Made by a program: the position numbers and the translations under genes. A stretch of DNA of 64,000 bases, taken from Helicobacter cetorum MIT 99-5656 (GTDB taxonomy: Bacteria; Campylobacterota; Campylobacteria; Campylobacterales; Helicobacteraceae). This document shows positions 47,982 to 57,801 of the stretch, piece after piece. The notes under the pieces are model-generated. The model made no database searches. It was given only the letters and a program-made list of their open reading frames with translations, and had not been told where the DNA came from. Every line of letters starts with the position of its first letter. Positions within the stretch are counted from its first letter, which is position 1. Location of the stretch: positions 1,769,667-1,833,666 of the forward strand of contig NC_017735.1 of the NCBI RefSeq assembly GCF_000259275.1. Reading direction: 5' to 3'.

Positions 47982-50249
47982 TTATCCTTTCTTTATGATT
48001 GTAGGGTTAAAATATGCCATTAAAGCTTGACCGATAGCAATATTGCTATCATTAGGCGCAAAATTTTTGTGGAAAAAATAAGTTCTTTTAAGCTCTTTTA
48101 ATCGTTTGGCTAATTGCTCGCATAATAGTTTGTTGCAAAACACACCCCCACTAAACACCACTGCATGCTTTTTAAAAGGCGTGATTAAAGCGATAATGAT
48201 TTCTACTAAACTATTAAAAAATTTCTTAGCGATATGCTTAAATTCTAGCTTTTCTAAATCATTTTCAAACGCTTGATAAAATTTTCTTAAACACACAATG
48301 TTGTCCTTAATTTCAAAAGGATAAATTGAAGTTTCATTACTCTCTTTGGCTAAATTTTCTAAAACTTGACCGCTCTGGCTTTCAAAACTAATTGTTTCTA
48401 CTAAGTTTAAACTAAACGCCATAATATCAAACAAACGCCCTACGGAATTTGTGGCTATGCTTTGGATTTGTTTTTTGTGCATTTGTTTAAAAATCTCTAA
48501 CTCACTTTTTTCAAAATGCTTTTGAATGCGTTTTAAAAGCTTGTCAAGCTGGTATTTTAAAGCGATTTCTAAAACTAGGCGTTTAGGCTCTTTTATGGCT
48601 TTCTCGCCCCCTAAAAGCAAAAATTCTTCAAATCTAGCGACTTCTCTAATTTCTTTAAAATCCCCTATAAAACACTCCGCCCCATAAATCTTATTTTCAT
48701 AAGCCCCACTCCCATCCCAGATAATGCCTATAAATTGATTGATATTTCTATCTTGCAAAAATGCGTCTAGGATACTTGCTAAAAAATGCGCATGGTGGTG
48801 CTGGACTTGTAATAAGGGCGTGTTAAAATTCAAAGCCATTTTAGTGGTGGCGTAGTTTGGGTGTTTGTCGCAAGCTAAAAGCGTGGGTTTGAAATGATAA
48901 GCGTTTAAAATAAAATTTAGAGTTTCTTTAAAGTGGTTTTTGTTTTCTAAAACGCTCAAATCCCCACAAAAAGGCGAGAGTAAAAGCGTAGAGGTCTCAC
49001 TATCTAGCAAGCTAAAATGCCCTTTTTGCTCCGCTCCTAGGGCTAAAATTTTTTCTTTCTTTTTAAGGGGCTTTGGTAAGGTAATATAAAGTGGGGCAAA
49101 CCCCCTAGCCAAACGCACTAAACGGATTTTATTATCCACGCATTGTGTGATACTATCATCAATCCTATGAATAATAGAGCGGTTGTGTGTGAGCTTAAAA
49201 TCATAGAGAAAATGTAGTTTTTTGATTTCTTCTTCATTGCTCGCTAAAGGTTGGGAGCTAAAATTCGCACTCGTAAAAATAATAGGAAAATCTAATAAAT
49301 CTAATAATAAGGCATGCAAGGGGGTATAGGGCAATATGACGCCATAAAAGGGGGAGTTTGGGGCAATATTTGGGGCTAATGAAGTGTTAGGTTTTTTATG
49401 GGCTAAGAGTATAGGGGCATTAAAAGAGCTTAAGCTCTCGCATTCTAACTCGTTTAAAGACACATATTGTTGTGCTGTGTTTAAATCTTTAAGCATGAGT
49501 GCGAATGGCTTTAAAGGGCGATTTTTTAAAAGGCGTAATCTTTCTATAGTTACTTGATTTCTCGCATCGCATATAAAGGCAAAACCCCCTAAGCCTTTAA
49601 AAGCGATAATTTTACCCTTTTGAATATCTTTAGCACATTCTAAAAGGGCATCATAATTTTTTAATTCTTTATAGTTAAGTGTGATACCGCATTTTTGACA
49701 GCTTATACCTTGAATATGAAATCGCTTATTCATAGGGTCTTTATAGATAGAAGAACAAAACTCACAGAGTTTGAAAGGTTTTAAGGCGGAGTTCTCTCTG
49801 TCATAGGGTAAGGCGTTTAAAAGGCTGTATCTCGCCCCACATTTCGCACAAGAATTGAAAGCGTAATGAAAATACGCCGAATTTTTATCATTAATTTCAT
49901 TCAAACAATCTCTACATACGCCTAAGTCTTTGGGGATTTGACTAAGCAAATTTAAGGCGTTAGTCTTGCTTTTTAAAATCCTAAAACCATTAAAATTTAG
50001 TGCTTTGTTATAGGGGCTAATCTCAATTTTTTCAATCAAAGCTAAGGGGGGTAATTCATTTTTTAGGGCGTTTAAAAATAACTTGGTCTTATTTTTAGGT
50101 AAGACAATCTCCAAAGCCACTTGAACATTACGCACAAAGCCTACAAGCTCTAATTTTTGAGCTAGGGCAACTACAAAAGGGCGCATGCCCACACCTTGAA
50201 CCACGCCAAAAAGCGTGATTTTATTTAATATAGTTGCATCGTTACACAA
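47982..50249 (-). CDS. hypF: Carbamoyltransferase HypF
   Basis: A 755-residue multidomain protein: N-terminal acylphosphatase (GVVQGVGMRPFVVALAQ), two zinc fingers (CRDCLNE..CAKCG and CEFCSS..CQKCG at about residues 113-190), a YrdC-like domain (GKIIAFKGLGGFAF), and a Kae1-like domain with HHHAHFLAS and FSGGVFCNKLL. It transfers carbamoyl to HypE. The TTG start overlaps the upstream gene by 25 bp; an equally good later start is not seen. It belongs to the hypE-hypF block (HP0047-HP0048). Confidence 0.95.
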   Translation of the reverse strand: MCNDATILNKITLFGVVQGVGMRPFVVALAQKLELVGFVRNVQVALEIVLPKNKTKLFLNALKNELPPLALIEKIEISPYNKALNFNGFRILKSKTNALNLLSQIPKDLGVCRDCLNEINDKNSAYFHYAFNSCAKCGARYSLLNALPYDRENSALKPFKLCEFCSSIYKDPMNKRFHIQGISCQKCGITLNYKELKNYDALLECAKDIQKGKIIAFKGLGGFAFICDARNQVTIERLRLLKNRPLKPFALMLKDLNTAQQYVSLNELECESLSSFNAPILLAHKKPNTSLAPNIAPNSPFYGVILPYTPLHALLLDLLDFPIIFTSANFSSQPLASNEEEIKKLHFLYDFKLTHNRSIIHRIDDSITQCVDNKIRLVRLARGFAPLYITLPKPLKKKEKILALGAEQKGHFSLLDSETSTLLLSPFCGDLSVLENKNHFKETLNFILNAYHFKPTLLACDKHPNYATTKMALNFNTPLLQVQHHHAHFLASILDAFLQDRNINQFIGIIWDGSGAYENKIYGAECFIGDFKEIREVARFEEFLLLGGEKAIKEPKRLVLEIALKYQLDKLLKRIQKHFEKSELEIFKQMHKKQIQSIATNSVGRLFDIMAFSLNLVETISFESQSGQVLENLAKESNETSIYPFEIKDNIVCLRKFYQAFENDLEKLEFKHIAKKFFNSLVEIIIALITPFKKHAVVFSGGVFCNKLLCEQLAKRLKELKRTYFFHKNFAPNDSNIAIGQALMAYFNPTIIKKG

Positions 50250-51217
50250 TGCAAGCTTCCATGTTGCTTGATTAGGGTATTACAATTCACGCCTACTACT
50301 TCTAGGGGGGTGTGTTGTTTTAAGGTCTCTAAAATGAGCGTATCCTTAGGGTCGTTATAAGTTGGCGCGATTAAGGCGTTATTGCAAAATAAGAAGTTTA
50401 CATAAGTAGCCGGTAATCGTTCGTTATTCTCATCAAAAATCGCTTTGGGGATTTCTAAAGGGATTAGTTTATAAGGCGTGCCATCAAGTTTTTTAAAGGT
50501 TTTTAATTCTTCTTGCATTTTGGCTAATTCTTCATAATGCTCATCATTTTTATCATTGCACGCACTATAAACAATGGTATCTTTATCTAAAAACCGAGCG
50601 AGCGTGTCGGTATGACTATCCGTATCATCGCCCCTTAAATAGCCACAAGAATACCATAGCACTTGCTTAGCTCCTAATTCCTTTTTAAGCATGTTTTCTA
50701 ATGCATCTTTATTCAAATGGGGGTTGCGATTTGGTTCTAATAGACACTGAGTGTTGGTTAAAATCACTCCAGTCCCATCACTTTCTATGCTCCCACCTTC
50801 TAAAATATAGGGCATAGTCTTTAAGGGGTGTTTTAAAAACCCTAAATTTTTGAGTTTGAAATTCACTAGATTATCCAAATTTGATGGGTATTTTAACCCC
50901 CAGCCATTAAAACCAAAATTCAAGCACTCTAAAACGCCCCTATTTTCAATGCTGATAGCTCCAAAATCTCTCGCCCATGTGTCGTTTGTATCAATTCTTG
51001 CAATATCCACATTAGATAAACTTTTTAGCATTTCATAACCGATATTGTCATTAGTATGAACGCACACTAAAACCTTTGTGTAATTTGCTATGGTTTGAAT
51101 AATGTTTAAAAAGCTTTCTCTAGCTTCTTTGATACAATACGCCCAGTCGCCAAACTTGTGGGGAAATGCCATTAAAATCGCTTGGTTTCTTTCAAATTCC
51201 GCCAACATTCTTTTCAT
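50225..51217 (-). CDS. Agmatine deiminase-type amidinotransferase
   Basis: A 330-residue member of the agmatine/peptidylarginine deiminase family. Visible motifs: DTNDTWARDFGAI, LEGGSIESDGTGVILT, RGDDTDSHTDTLARF with the catalytic His, and the C-terminal catalytic Cys in GSLHCVTMQ. It probably hydrolyses agmatine to N-carbamoylputrescine and ammonia, which would help acid resistance. It overlaps hypF by 25 bp. It corresponds to HP0049. Confidence 0.85.
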   Translation of the reverse strand: MKRMLAEFERNQAILMAFPHKFGDWAYCIKEARESFLNIIQTIANYTKVLVCVHTNDNIGYEMLKSLSNVDIARIDTNDTWARDFGAISIENRGVLECLNFGFNGWGLKYPSNLDNLVNFKLKNLGFLKHPLKTMPYILEGGSIESDGTGVILTNTQCLLEPNRNPHLNKDALENMLKKELGAKQVLWYSCGYLRGDDTDSHTDTLARFLDKDTIVYSACNDKNDEHYEELAKMQEELKTFKKLDGTPYKLIPLEIPKAIFDENNERLPATYVNFLFCNNALIAPTYNDPKDTLILETLKQHTPLEVVGVNCNTLIKQHGSLHCVTMQLY

Positions 51218-51286
51218 TAAAAAATCCTAATAAGGTATAATTTTAAGAAACTATAACACAATCTTTACAAGATAGAGTTTTAAAGA

Positions 51287-51979
51287 CTAGCTCAAGCGCT
51301 TTTGTGCGATAGTAAAATATTCTTTTTCTAGTTCTATACCAATAAACTTTCGCCCTAAATTTTTACATGCTAGACCTGTTGTGCCACTTCCCATAAAGGG
51401 GTCTAAAACAATATCATTAGGGTTGGTGTGTATAGAAATAATTTTTTCTATTAAAGCTAGGCTTTTTTGTGTAGGGTGTTTAGTTCTTTCAATCCCACTT
51501 ACTATAGGGCTTTTTAAAATCAAGGAGCGTAAGTATTTTTCATTTTTAGGTTTATTAAAAATCCACTTAGCCCCCTTTCTAACCGCCCATAGGGCAAATT
51601 CGCTATCTTGGACATAACGCCGATTGATATTCCTAGGCATAGGATTAGTCTTAACCCATTGGATAAAATCTTTCACCAAAAAGCCATTTTCTTCTAAAAA
51701 AGTAGCAATATAGCTTATAAATCTATACGAGCAAAAAATAATCATAGAGCCGTTTTTAGAAACTAGAGGGGCGTAGTGCTTAATCCACTCTAAAAGCTTA
51801 AAATTCTTATCCCATTCCCCAAAATCTATGCCTTTTCTTTTAGCGCTTTTTAGGGTAGAAAAATTATTTTTAACCGAAATATTATAAGGAGGGTCAGTGA
51901 TAATGGCATCCACTTTTAAATGTTGTTTTTGGAAATCTTTGATAATCTCAAAGGCGTTGGCATTATAAATTTGTATCAT
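51287..51979 (-). CDS. N6-adenine methyltransferase (M2 of an HpyAVI-like system)
   Basis: A 230-residue beta-class adenine methyltransferase: catalytic DPPYNIS at residues 29-35 and SAM motif LDPFMGSGTTGLACKNLGR near the C-terminus, i.e. circularly ordered. It overlaps the C5 methyltransferase upstream by 4 bp. A C5 plus an m6A enzyme next to an HNH nuclease is the arrangement of HpyAVI/MnlI-type systems (CCTC), where the two enzymes modify the two strands. By position it matches HP0050. Confidence 0.85.
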   Translation of the reverse strand: MIQIYNANAFEIIKDFQKQHLKVDAIITDPPYNISVKNNFSTLKSAKRKGIDFGEWDKNFKLLEWIKHYAPLVSKNGSMIIFCSYRFISYIATFLEENGFLVKDFIQWVKTNPMPRNINRRYVQDSEFALWAVRKGAKWIFNKPKNEKYLRSLILKSPIVSGIERTKHPTQKSLALIEKIISIHTNPNDIVLDPFMGSGTTGLACKNLGRKFIGIELEKEYFTIAQKRLS

Positions 51980-53043
51980 TTACGCATGCTTTTTAAAATA
52001 GCCTTGCCTAAGGCTAGGGCTAAAAGAGGGGGCACAGCGTTACCGATTTGCTTGCAAATACTTGTTTTATTGCCATAAAAAATATAGCTATCACTAAAAC
52101 TTTGTATCCTAGCAGCCTCTCGTGGTGTGATAGAGCGGTGTAATTCTGGGTGAGAGTTTGTGCCATTGCTTGGGGTGTCAAATCTTGTATCAATCGTGGG
52201 GCTTACTTTATTCCAATTTAAACGCCCCCATGTACTTTTAAATTGTTGTTTGCCATGCAAGTTTTTAGGCAAGCATTCTTTGCCTTGTTCTTTATTAATT
52301 AGTTTTAATTTTTCTAAAGCGACTTGTGAGTGGTTAGTGGCTTTATGATTATATAATCTAGTGCTATCTTTTCGCATTAAAGCTTGATAATTTGATTGTA
52401 TAGGGTTTAAATAACTGCTTTCAAACGCACCCTCATTAGAATTAAGATAAGCCAAATCACTAATGGCCTCTTTTACGCTTACGCTCTTTAATGGCTCTAA
52501 ACAATTAAAATCAAAACTAAAATGCCTAGCCCCTACAATAAAAGCTCTTTCTCTACTTTGAGGCACACCATAATCTTTAGCATTTAGAATCTGATAGCTT
52601 AATTGATACCCTAAGGCGTGAAACTTTGCCTTGATTTCTTCTAAAAAATAGCCTTTAGCGCATGAGATTAAGTTTTTTACATTTTCAATGATAAAAATTT
52701 CTGGTTTTATGGCTTTTACAATTTCTATGTATTCTAAAAACAAGAAATTTCTAGGGTCTTTGAGACCTAAATTTTTCCCTTTATTAGAAAAGCCTTGACA
52801 AGGAGGCCCGCCAATTATCATGTTGATTTTTAAATTTTTAGCGTGTTGTACTACTTGTGATTTAATTTCTTGTTCTGTAATGTCCCCACAAATACAAACA
52901 GCGTTTTTATGGTTATTTTGAAAGGTGTTTAAGGCTTGTTTGTCAAAATCTAGCCCTATTAAAGTTTTAAAATCTTTTAAGTGTTCTAACCCAGCACTAA
53001 ACCCCCCAGCCCCACAAAATAAGTCTAAAATTCTATAATTCAT
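51976..53043 (-). CDS. Cytosine-5 methyltransferase (M1 of an HpyAVI-like system)
   Basis: 355 residues with all C5 motifs: I LDLFCGAGGFSAGL, IV GGPPCQGFS, VI IENVKNLI, VIII QSRERAFIVG and X QIGNAVPPLLALALG. It overlaps both neighbours by 4 bp, so three genes form one coupled R-M operon. By position it matches HP0051, whose enzyme modifies CCTC/GAGG as I recall. Confidence 0.9.
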   Translation of the reverse strand: MNYRILDLFCGAGGFSAGLEHLKDFKTLIGLDFDKQALNTFQNNHKNAVCICGDITEQEIKSQVVQHAKNLKINMIIGGPPCQGFSNKGKNLGLKDPRNFLFLEYIEIVKAIKPEIFIIENVKNLISCAKGYFLEEIKAKFHALGYQLSYQILNAKDYGVPQSRERAFIVGARHFSFDFNCLEPLKSVSVKEAISDLAYLNSNEGAFESSYLNPIQSNYQALMRKDSTRLYNHKATNHSQVALEKLKLINKEQGKECLPKNLHGKQQFKSTWGRLNWNKVSPTIDTRFDTPSNGTNSHPELHRSITPREAARIQSFSDSYIFYGNKTSICKQIGNAVPPLLALALGKAILKSMRK

Positions 53044-54134
53044 TTTAGACTTTCATAAATGTTATCAATAAGCGTTGAAAAATTATTAGTATTAAAACGC
53101 AATTGTGCAAACTCTAAATTATCTTTATTGTGGTTTAAAATATTTTCAATTAAGTGCTTTTGATACTCCTTGTTACTAGCCCCTCTTTTTAAAGCTCTAT
53201 GACAAGTAGGACAAAGCTTAGTGAGATTGTCTAACACATCTAATTCTTTATCTTTACCTAAAGAAATAACATGGTGTATTTCGGTATAGTAAGCGTTAGG
53301 GTCTTGCGTGATTTTATATAAAGGTAAAGAAATAAAACTTCTTACTTTGATGTCGTAATAATCACAACAAGCACTACAGAGATTAGGTGTTGAAAGACGA
53401 TAAAAATTGATGATTTTACTATCTCGTTTAAATTCTTCACTGCTTTGAATAAAGTCTAATTGCTTTCTTAGGTTTTTAATGTCTTTATTGTCTAAATCTT
53501 TTTGATAGACATTCTTAAGATAGAAATGGGTGCGGTTTAAAAAGATACTATCACGATAAGTAGTTGTTGGTTTGGAATCCAATTTGCAATAAATGCCATC
53601 AATAACAAGAGTGTTGTTAAAAATATGATTAGCGATTTGTGTCTTATAAGAACCAAATAGTCCAATATGGTATAAATACCAATCTAAATGGATTCTAAAT
53701 TGAGGGTTACGGCGATTAGTGCCTTGGATATACTCAGGTTGCAGTTCTCTAAAATTAAAATTTAACGCTCCGCTAGGGATATTAAAATTATCCACTAAGT
53801 AATTAAATTTTTTAAATTCTAAAGTATTATGAAAAAAATAATCTTGGGTTAAATAATTGTGGTGTGTATCAATACTGCCCCTACTTTCAAAGAAACCGCT
53901 TAAAAAGAGTTTTTGATTAGGGGTTATTAAATTAGAATGCAAAGGGTTAAAAAAATCATAATCTATCAATAGATTTAAGAGTTTTTTATAGAAGGAGTTT
54001 TCATCTAAATTCAAGTCGTTTTCTAAGACAAAAACAAAAGTGCCTTTAACTTTTGTAAGACTCTCATTATTAAATTGCCAAATTTTATGTGTGCTTAAAA
54101 TATTAAGGGCTTTTAAGGTCTTTGCTTTCTTCAT
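53040..54134 (-). CDS. HNH restriction endonuclease, MnlI/HpyAVI-like
   Basis: 364 residues from ATG 54134, chosen because a minus-strand TATAAT at 54166-54171 lies 32 bases upstream and would exclude the longer GTG start at 54197. The C-terminal third carries a beta-beta-alpha metal HNH domain: CSACCDYY, TEIHHVISLG with the catalytic His pair, then NLTKLCPTCHRAL. The zinc-binding Cys pairs frame the nuclease core. Linkage with C5 and m6A methyltransferases supports a CCTC-type type IIS system. Target is inference. Confidence 0.8.
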   Translation of the reverse strand: MKKAKTLKALNILSTHKIWQFNNESLTKVKGTFVFVLENDLNLDENSFYKKLLNLLIDYDFFNPLHSNLITPNQKLFLSGFFESRGSIDTHHNYLTQDYFFHNTLEFKKFNYLVDNFNIPSGALNFNFRELQPEYIQGTNRRNPQFRIHLDWYLYHIGLFGSYKTQIANHIFNNTLVIDGIYCKLDSKPTTTYRDSIFLNRTHFYLKNVYQKDLDNKDIKNLRKQLDFIQSSEEFKRDSKIINFYRLSTPNLCSACCDYYDIKVRSFISLPLYKITQDPNAYYTEIHHVISLGKDKELDVLDNLTKLCPTCHRALKRGASNKEYQKHLIENILNHNKDNLEFAQLRFNTNNFSTLIDNIYESLK

Positions 54135-54165
54135 AGATTTTACTATTATTGATTTTGGGTGATTT

Positions 54166-54171
54166 ATTATA
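54166..54171 (-). promoter_or_regulatory. -10 box of the HNH nuclease operon
   Basis: TATAAT on the minus strand, 32 bases before ATG 54134. It lies inside the longer open frame and so argues for the shorter start. Confidence 0.5.
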
Positions 54172-54359
54172 GGAGCATACCCCATAAATACGACCATTTT
54201 TAATTTGAAAACGGCTAAACAGCACCCCTAAATTAAAGGGGTCAATTTGATTTAAAAAGCTAGAAACAAGCAAGAAAAATAACCTTTGACTTTTTAAAGA
54301 ATTATAAAGTAATACTAATTAGTCTTAGTTTAAAGGCTTTAAATTTCGCACTAACAAGG

Positions 54360-54365
54360 TATAAT
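54360..54365 (+). promoter_or_regulatory. -10 box of tsaD
   Basis: AAGGTATAATC with a consensus TATAAT, 34 bases before the tsaD ATG. Confidence 0.55.
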
Positions 54366-54399
54366 CTTAAGAAAATAATATTAATTTAAAGATAAAGTA

Positions 54400-55431
54400 A
54401 TGATTTTAAGTATTGAAAGTTCTTGTGATGACAGCTCTTTAGCTCTTACTAGTATAAAGAGTGCCAAACTCATCGCTCATTTTAAAATCTCTCAAGAAAA
54501 GCACCATAGTGTGTATGGGGGCGTTGTGCCTGAACTTGCATCTAGGCTACATGCTGAGAGTTTGCCCTTATTATTAGAACGCATTAAAATGAGCTTGAAT
54601 AATGATTTTTCTAAGCTTAAAGCCATAGCTATTACGAGCCAGCCGGGTTTGAGTGTAACTTTAATAGAAGGTTTGATGATGGCAAAAGCCTTGAGCTTGT
54701 CTTTAAATTTACCCTTAATTTTAGAAGACCATTTAAGAGGGCATGTGTATTCACTCTTTATCAATGAAGAGCAAACTTGCATGCCTTTAAGCGTGCTGTT
54801 AGTCTCTGGGGGGCATTCTTTGATTTTAGAAGCTAGGAGCTATGAAGACATTAAAATCATTGCCACAAGTTTAGATGATAGCTTTGGAGAGAGTTTTGAC
54901 AAGGTTTCTAAAATGCTAAATTTGGGCTATCCTGGAGGTCCTATAGTAGAAAAGTTAGCCCTTAATTACTCGTATAAAAATGAGCCTTTAATGTTTCCTA
55001 TTCCTTTAAGAAATAACCCGAATTTAGCGTTTAGCTTTTCAGGTTTAAAAAATGCGGTGCGTTTGGAGATTGAAAAAAACGCTCACAATTTGAATGATGA
55101 AGTAAAGAGTAAGATTTGCTATCATTTTCAAAGTGTAGCCATAGAGCATTTAATCGCTCAAACCAAACGCTATTTTAAAACTAAACGCCCCAAAATTTTT
55201 GGCATTGTGGGGGGAGCGAGTCAAAATCTAGCCTTAAGAAAGGCGTTTGAAAATTTGTGTAGTGCGTTTGATTGCAAGCTTATCTTAGCCCCCTTAGAAT
55301 TTTGTAGTGATAATGCGGGTATGATAGGAAGAGCGAGTTTAGAAGCCTATAAAAAAGGGCAATTCACCCCTTTAGAAAAGGCGGATATTTCGCCAAGAAC
55401 GCTGTTGAAAGGAGTTTTGGCACAACCTTAA
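54400..55431 (+). CDS. tsaD: tRNA threonylcarbamoyladenosine synthase subunit TsaD
   Basis: 343 residues of the Kae1/TsaD family. It starts MILSIESSCDDSSLAL; metal-binding HLRGHVYSLF at about residue 111; LVSGGHSLIL, SFGESFDKVSKMLNLGYPGG, and GGASQNLALR. It joins threonylcarbamoyl to A37 of ANN-decoding tRNAs. In H. pylori the gene (HP1584) stands directly before flgG; here an R-M pair has been inserted between them. Confidence 0.94.
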   Translation: MILSIESSCDDSSLALTSIKSAKLIAHFKISQEKHHSVYGGVVPELASRLHAESLPLLLERIKMSLNNDFSKLKAIAITSQPGLSVTLIEGLMMAKALSLSLNLPLILEDHLRGHVYSLFINEEQTCMPLSVLLVSGGHSLILEARSYEDIKIIATSLDDSFGESFDKVSKMLNLGYPGGPIVEKLALNYSYKNEPLMFPIPLRNNPNLAFSFSGLKNAVRLEIEKNAHNLNDEVKSKICYHFQSVAIEHLIAQTKRYFKTKRPKIFGIVGGASQNLALRKAFENLCSAFDCKLILAPLEFCSDNAGMIGRASLEAYKKGQFTPLEKADISPRTLLKGVLAQP

Positions 55432-55455
55432 AATAAAGCTTTAAGATGAGTAAAT

Positions 55456-56331
55456 ATGGAAAAAGAGCGTGCGACAAAGAGTTCTAAGATTTATCACCCC
55501 TTTATCAAATGGGCTGGGGGCAAAAGAAATTTATTGCCTCAAATCTTACCCTTTTTGCCTAATGAATTTGAAAGTTATTTTGAGCCGTTTTTAGGGGGTG
55601 GGGCGTTATTTTTTGAATTGTTTTCTTTGGGTAGGTTAGAAAATAAAAAAGCGTATTTGTTTGATATTAATGCGGAGCTGATTAACGCTTATGAAGTGCT
55701 TAAGAATAATCCTAACGCACTTATTATAGAATTACAAAAATTTAAAAAAGAGCATTCTAAGGAATTTTATTATGAAGTGCGTGAGTGGGATAGAAAGGAT
55801 AATTTTAAAGAAATTGATTCTCTTTTAAGGGCAACTCGCTTTATTTATCTTAATAAAACTTGTTTTAATGGTTTGTATAGAGTGAACAAAGAGGGGTATT
55901 TTAATGTGCCTATGGGAGCGTATAAAGACCCTAAAATTTGTGATAGCGAAGTGATTTTAAATAGTTCTTATGCCTTGCAAAATGCAACCATTAAACACAC
56001 TTCTTATAAAGAAGTGTTAAAATTAGCCCGCAAATTTGATTTAATTTATTTTGATCCGCCTTACTACCCACTCAATGAGACTTCTAGTTTTACAGCTTAT
56101 AGTGAAAATGAGTTTTTGGAAAAAGAGCAAAAAGAGCTTTTTAGGGTGTTTGATACTTTGGCTAAAAAACAAGTTCAAGTTTTTTTAAGTAATTCTAATA
56201 CCCCTTTTATTCTAGATTTGTATCAAGGTTATAAAATAGAGATTCTAAAGGCTAATCGTTGTATCAATAGCAAGGGAAATAAGCGCTCTAAGATTGATGA
56301 AGTGTTGATACAAGGAATAAGTAATGATTAA
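55456..56331 (+). CDS. Dam-class N6-adenine methyltransferase
   Basis: A 291-residue D12-class adenine methyltransferase: motif X/I FIKWAGGKRNLLPQI with YFEPFLGGGALFFEL, and catalytic DPPYYPL in FDLIYFDPPYY (about residue 199). Many class members modify GATC, but the target here cannot be read from the sequence. Its end overlaps the next gene by 8 bp, and the pair stands between tsaD and flgG. Confidence 0.9.
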   Translation: MEKERATKSSKIYHPFIKWAGGKRNLLPQILPFLPNEFESYFEPFLGGGALFFELFSLGRLENKKAYLFDINAELINAYEVLKNNPNALIIELQKFKKEHSKEFYYEVREWDRKDNFKEIDSLLRATRFIYLNKTCFNGLYRVNKEGYFNVPMGAYKDPKICDSEVILNSSYALQNATIKHTSYKEVLKLARKFDLIYFDPPYYPLNETSSFTAYSENEFLEKEQKELFRVFDTLAKKQVQVFLSNSNTPFILDLYQGYKIEILKANRCINSKGNKRSKIDEVLIQGISND

Positions 56332-56875
56332 AGGTGGATTTGGTGGTGCTAATACCCAAACTGGCATTAGATTTGAAATGCATATAGATTTAGTGAGTTT
56401 TTTGCAAAATATGAATGGTTACAACTGCGTAGCAAAGCCTTTAAATAAACAAAAGCAAACAATGGGTTATGATATTTATTTTTTAAACAAACTTGTAGCA
56501 CAATCCTTTAAAAAACACGAATTGTATAGGAATTTAGAAGAGTTAAAAATAGATTGGCGTAAAATCCTATCCAAAAAACTTTTGCCTGATGATGCCATTT
56601 TTGTGATTAGTAACAATACGATTTTTATTTTAGAAATCAAATACCAAGAAGTGGCAGGTTCAGTAGATGAAAAATTGCAAACCTGTGGCTTTAAATTATG
56701 GCAATACAAAAAGCTTTTTGCCCCTTTAAATCATAAGGTAGAATTTATCTATATTCTAAATGATTGGTTCAAAAAGCCTGAATATAAAGACACTTTAGAC
56801 TATATTTTAAGCGTGAACTGTTGGTATTGTTTTGAGTATTTACCCTTGAATGAAATAGGCTTGCCTATGCTATGA
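56324..56875 (+). CDS. Probable type II restriction endonuclease paired with the Dam-class enzyme
   Basis: A 183-residue protein starting inside the methyltransferase gene. It begins with a Gly-rich GGFGGANTQTGIRFE, a start seen in several type II nucleases. It has a PD-(D/E)xK-like core with ILEIKYQEVAGSVDEKLQ (about residues 103-120), giving an ExK pair with an upstream Asp (LPDDAIF). Specificity is unknown. Confidence 0.75.
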   Translation: MIKGGFGGANTQTGIRFEMHIDLVSFLQNMNGYNCVAKPLNKQKQTMGYDIYFLNKLVAQSFKKHELYRNLEELKIDWRKILSKKLLPDDAIFVISNNTIFILEIKYQEVAGSVDEKLQTCGFKLWQYKKLFAPLNHKVEFIYILNDWFKKPEYKDTLDYILSVNCWYCFEYLPLNEIGLPML

Positions 56876-57012
56876 TAAATCATAAAATGAGAATTTAAAA
56901 ATATTGTTTTAAAAATAAGAATAGCATTGGTGGGTTTAGTCAAATTTAATTTTATTTTTGTTAGAATTGTCGGTTCTTAAATCGTTTAATTCAAGTTTCA
57001 AAGGGAAAATTC

Positions 57013-57801
57013 ATGCTTCGTTCTCTCTATAGTGCTACTTCAGGGATGCTCGCACAACAAACGCATATTGACACCACTTCAAACAACATCGCCAATGTCA
57101 ATACGACTGGGTTTAAAAAATCTCGTGCGGATTTTAACGACTTGTTTTACCAAGCTGTGCAATACGCTGGCACTAACACAAGCAACACAACCTTGTCGCC
57201 AAATGGTATGGAAGTGGGCTTAGGCGTGCGTCCTAGTGCGATTACGAAAATGTTTTCACAAGGTAGCCCTAAAGAAACTGAGAATAATTTAGATGTCGCC
57301 ATTACAGGTAAGGGCTTTTTTCAAGTCCAGCTTCCTGATGGCACCACCGCTTATACAAGAAGTGGGAATTTCAAGCTAGATGACCAAGGCAATCTTGTAA
57401 CGAGCGAAGGCTATCTTCTCATACCCCAAATCACTCTTCCTGAAGACACCACGCAAGTGAATATCGGTGTGGATGGCACGGTGAGCGTTACTCAAGGCTT
57501 ACAAACGACTTCTAATGTTATTGGGCAAATCACTTTGGCTAATTTTGTCAATCCAGCTGGACTCCATTCTATGGGGGACAATTTATTTGCAATTACCAAT
57601 GCAAGTGGCGATGCGATTGTAGGTGTGCCTGATTCTCAAGGCTTAGGCAAGCTCAGGCAAGGCTTTTTGGAGCTAAGCAATGTGAAATTAGTAGAAGAAA
57701 TGACAGATTTAATCACAGCACAAAGAGCTTATGAAGCTAATTCTAAGAGCATTCAAACTGCTGATGCTATGCTTCAAACAGTCAACTCTCTTAAACGCTA
57801 A
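57013..57801 (+). CDS. flgG: Flagellar distal rod protein FlgG
   Basis: A 262-residue rod/hook family protein: N-terminal SATSGMLAQQTHIDTTSNNI with NVNTTGFKKSRADF, central GKGFFQVQLPDGTTAYTRSG and C-terminal EMTDLITAQRAYEANSKSIQ. Both ends form the coiled domains that pack the axial structure. AAAGGG lies before the ATG. No sigma-54 promoter pattern was seen upstream. Confidence 0.96.
   Translation: MLRSLYSATSGMLAQQTHIDTTSNNIANVNTTGFKKSRADFNDLFYQAVQYAGTNTSNTTLSPNGMEVGLGVRPSAITKMFSQGSPKETENNLDVAITGKGFFQVQLPDGTTAYTRSGNFKLDDQGNLVTSEGYLLIPQITLPEDTTQVNIGVDGTVSVTQGLQTTSNVIGQITLANFVNPAGLHSMGDNLFAITNASGDAIVGVPDSQGLGKLRQGFLELSNVKLVEEMTDLITAQRAYEANSKSIQTADAMLQTVNSLKR

Noticed and set aside
54135..54197. 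Longer N-terminus of the HNH nuclease
   Set aside because: A promoter -10 box lies within this stretch and no ribosome site supports the earlier starts.
56876..57012. Sigma-54 promoter before flgG
   Set aside because: No GG-N10-GC spaced pair could be recognised in the upstream region.
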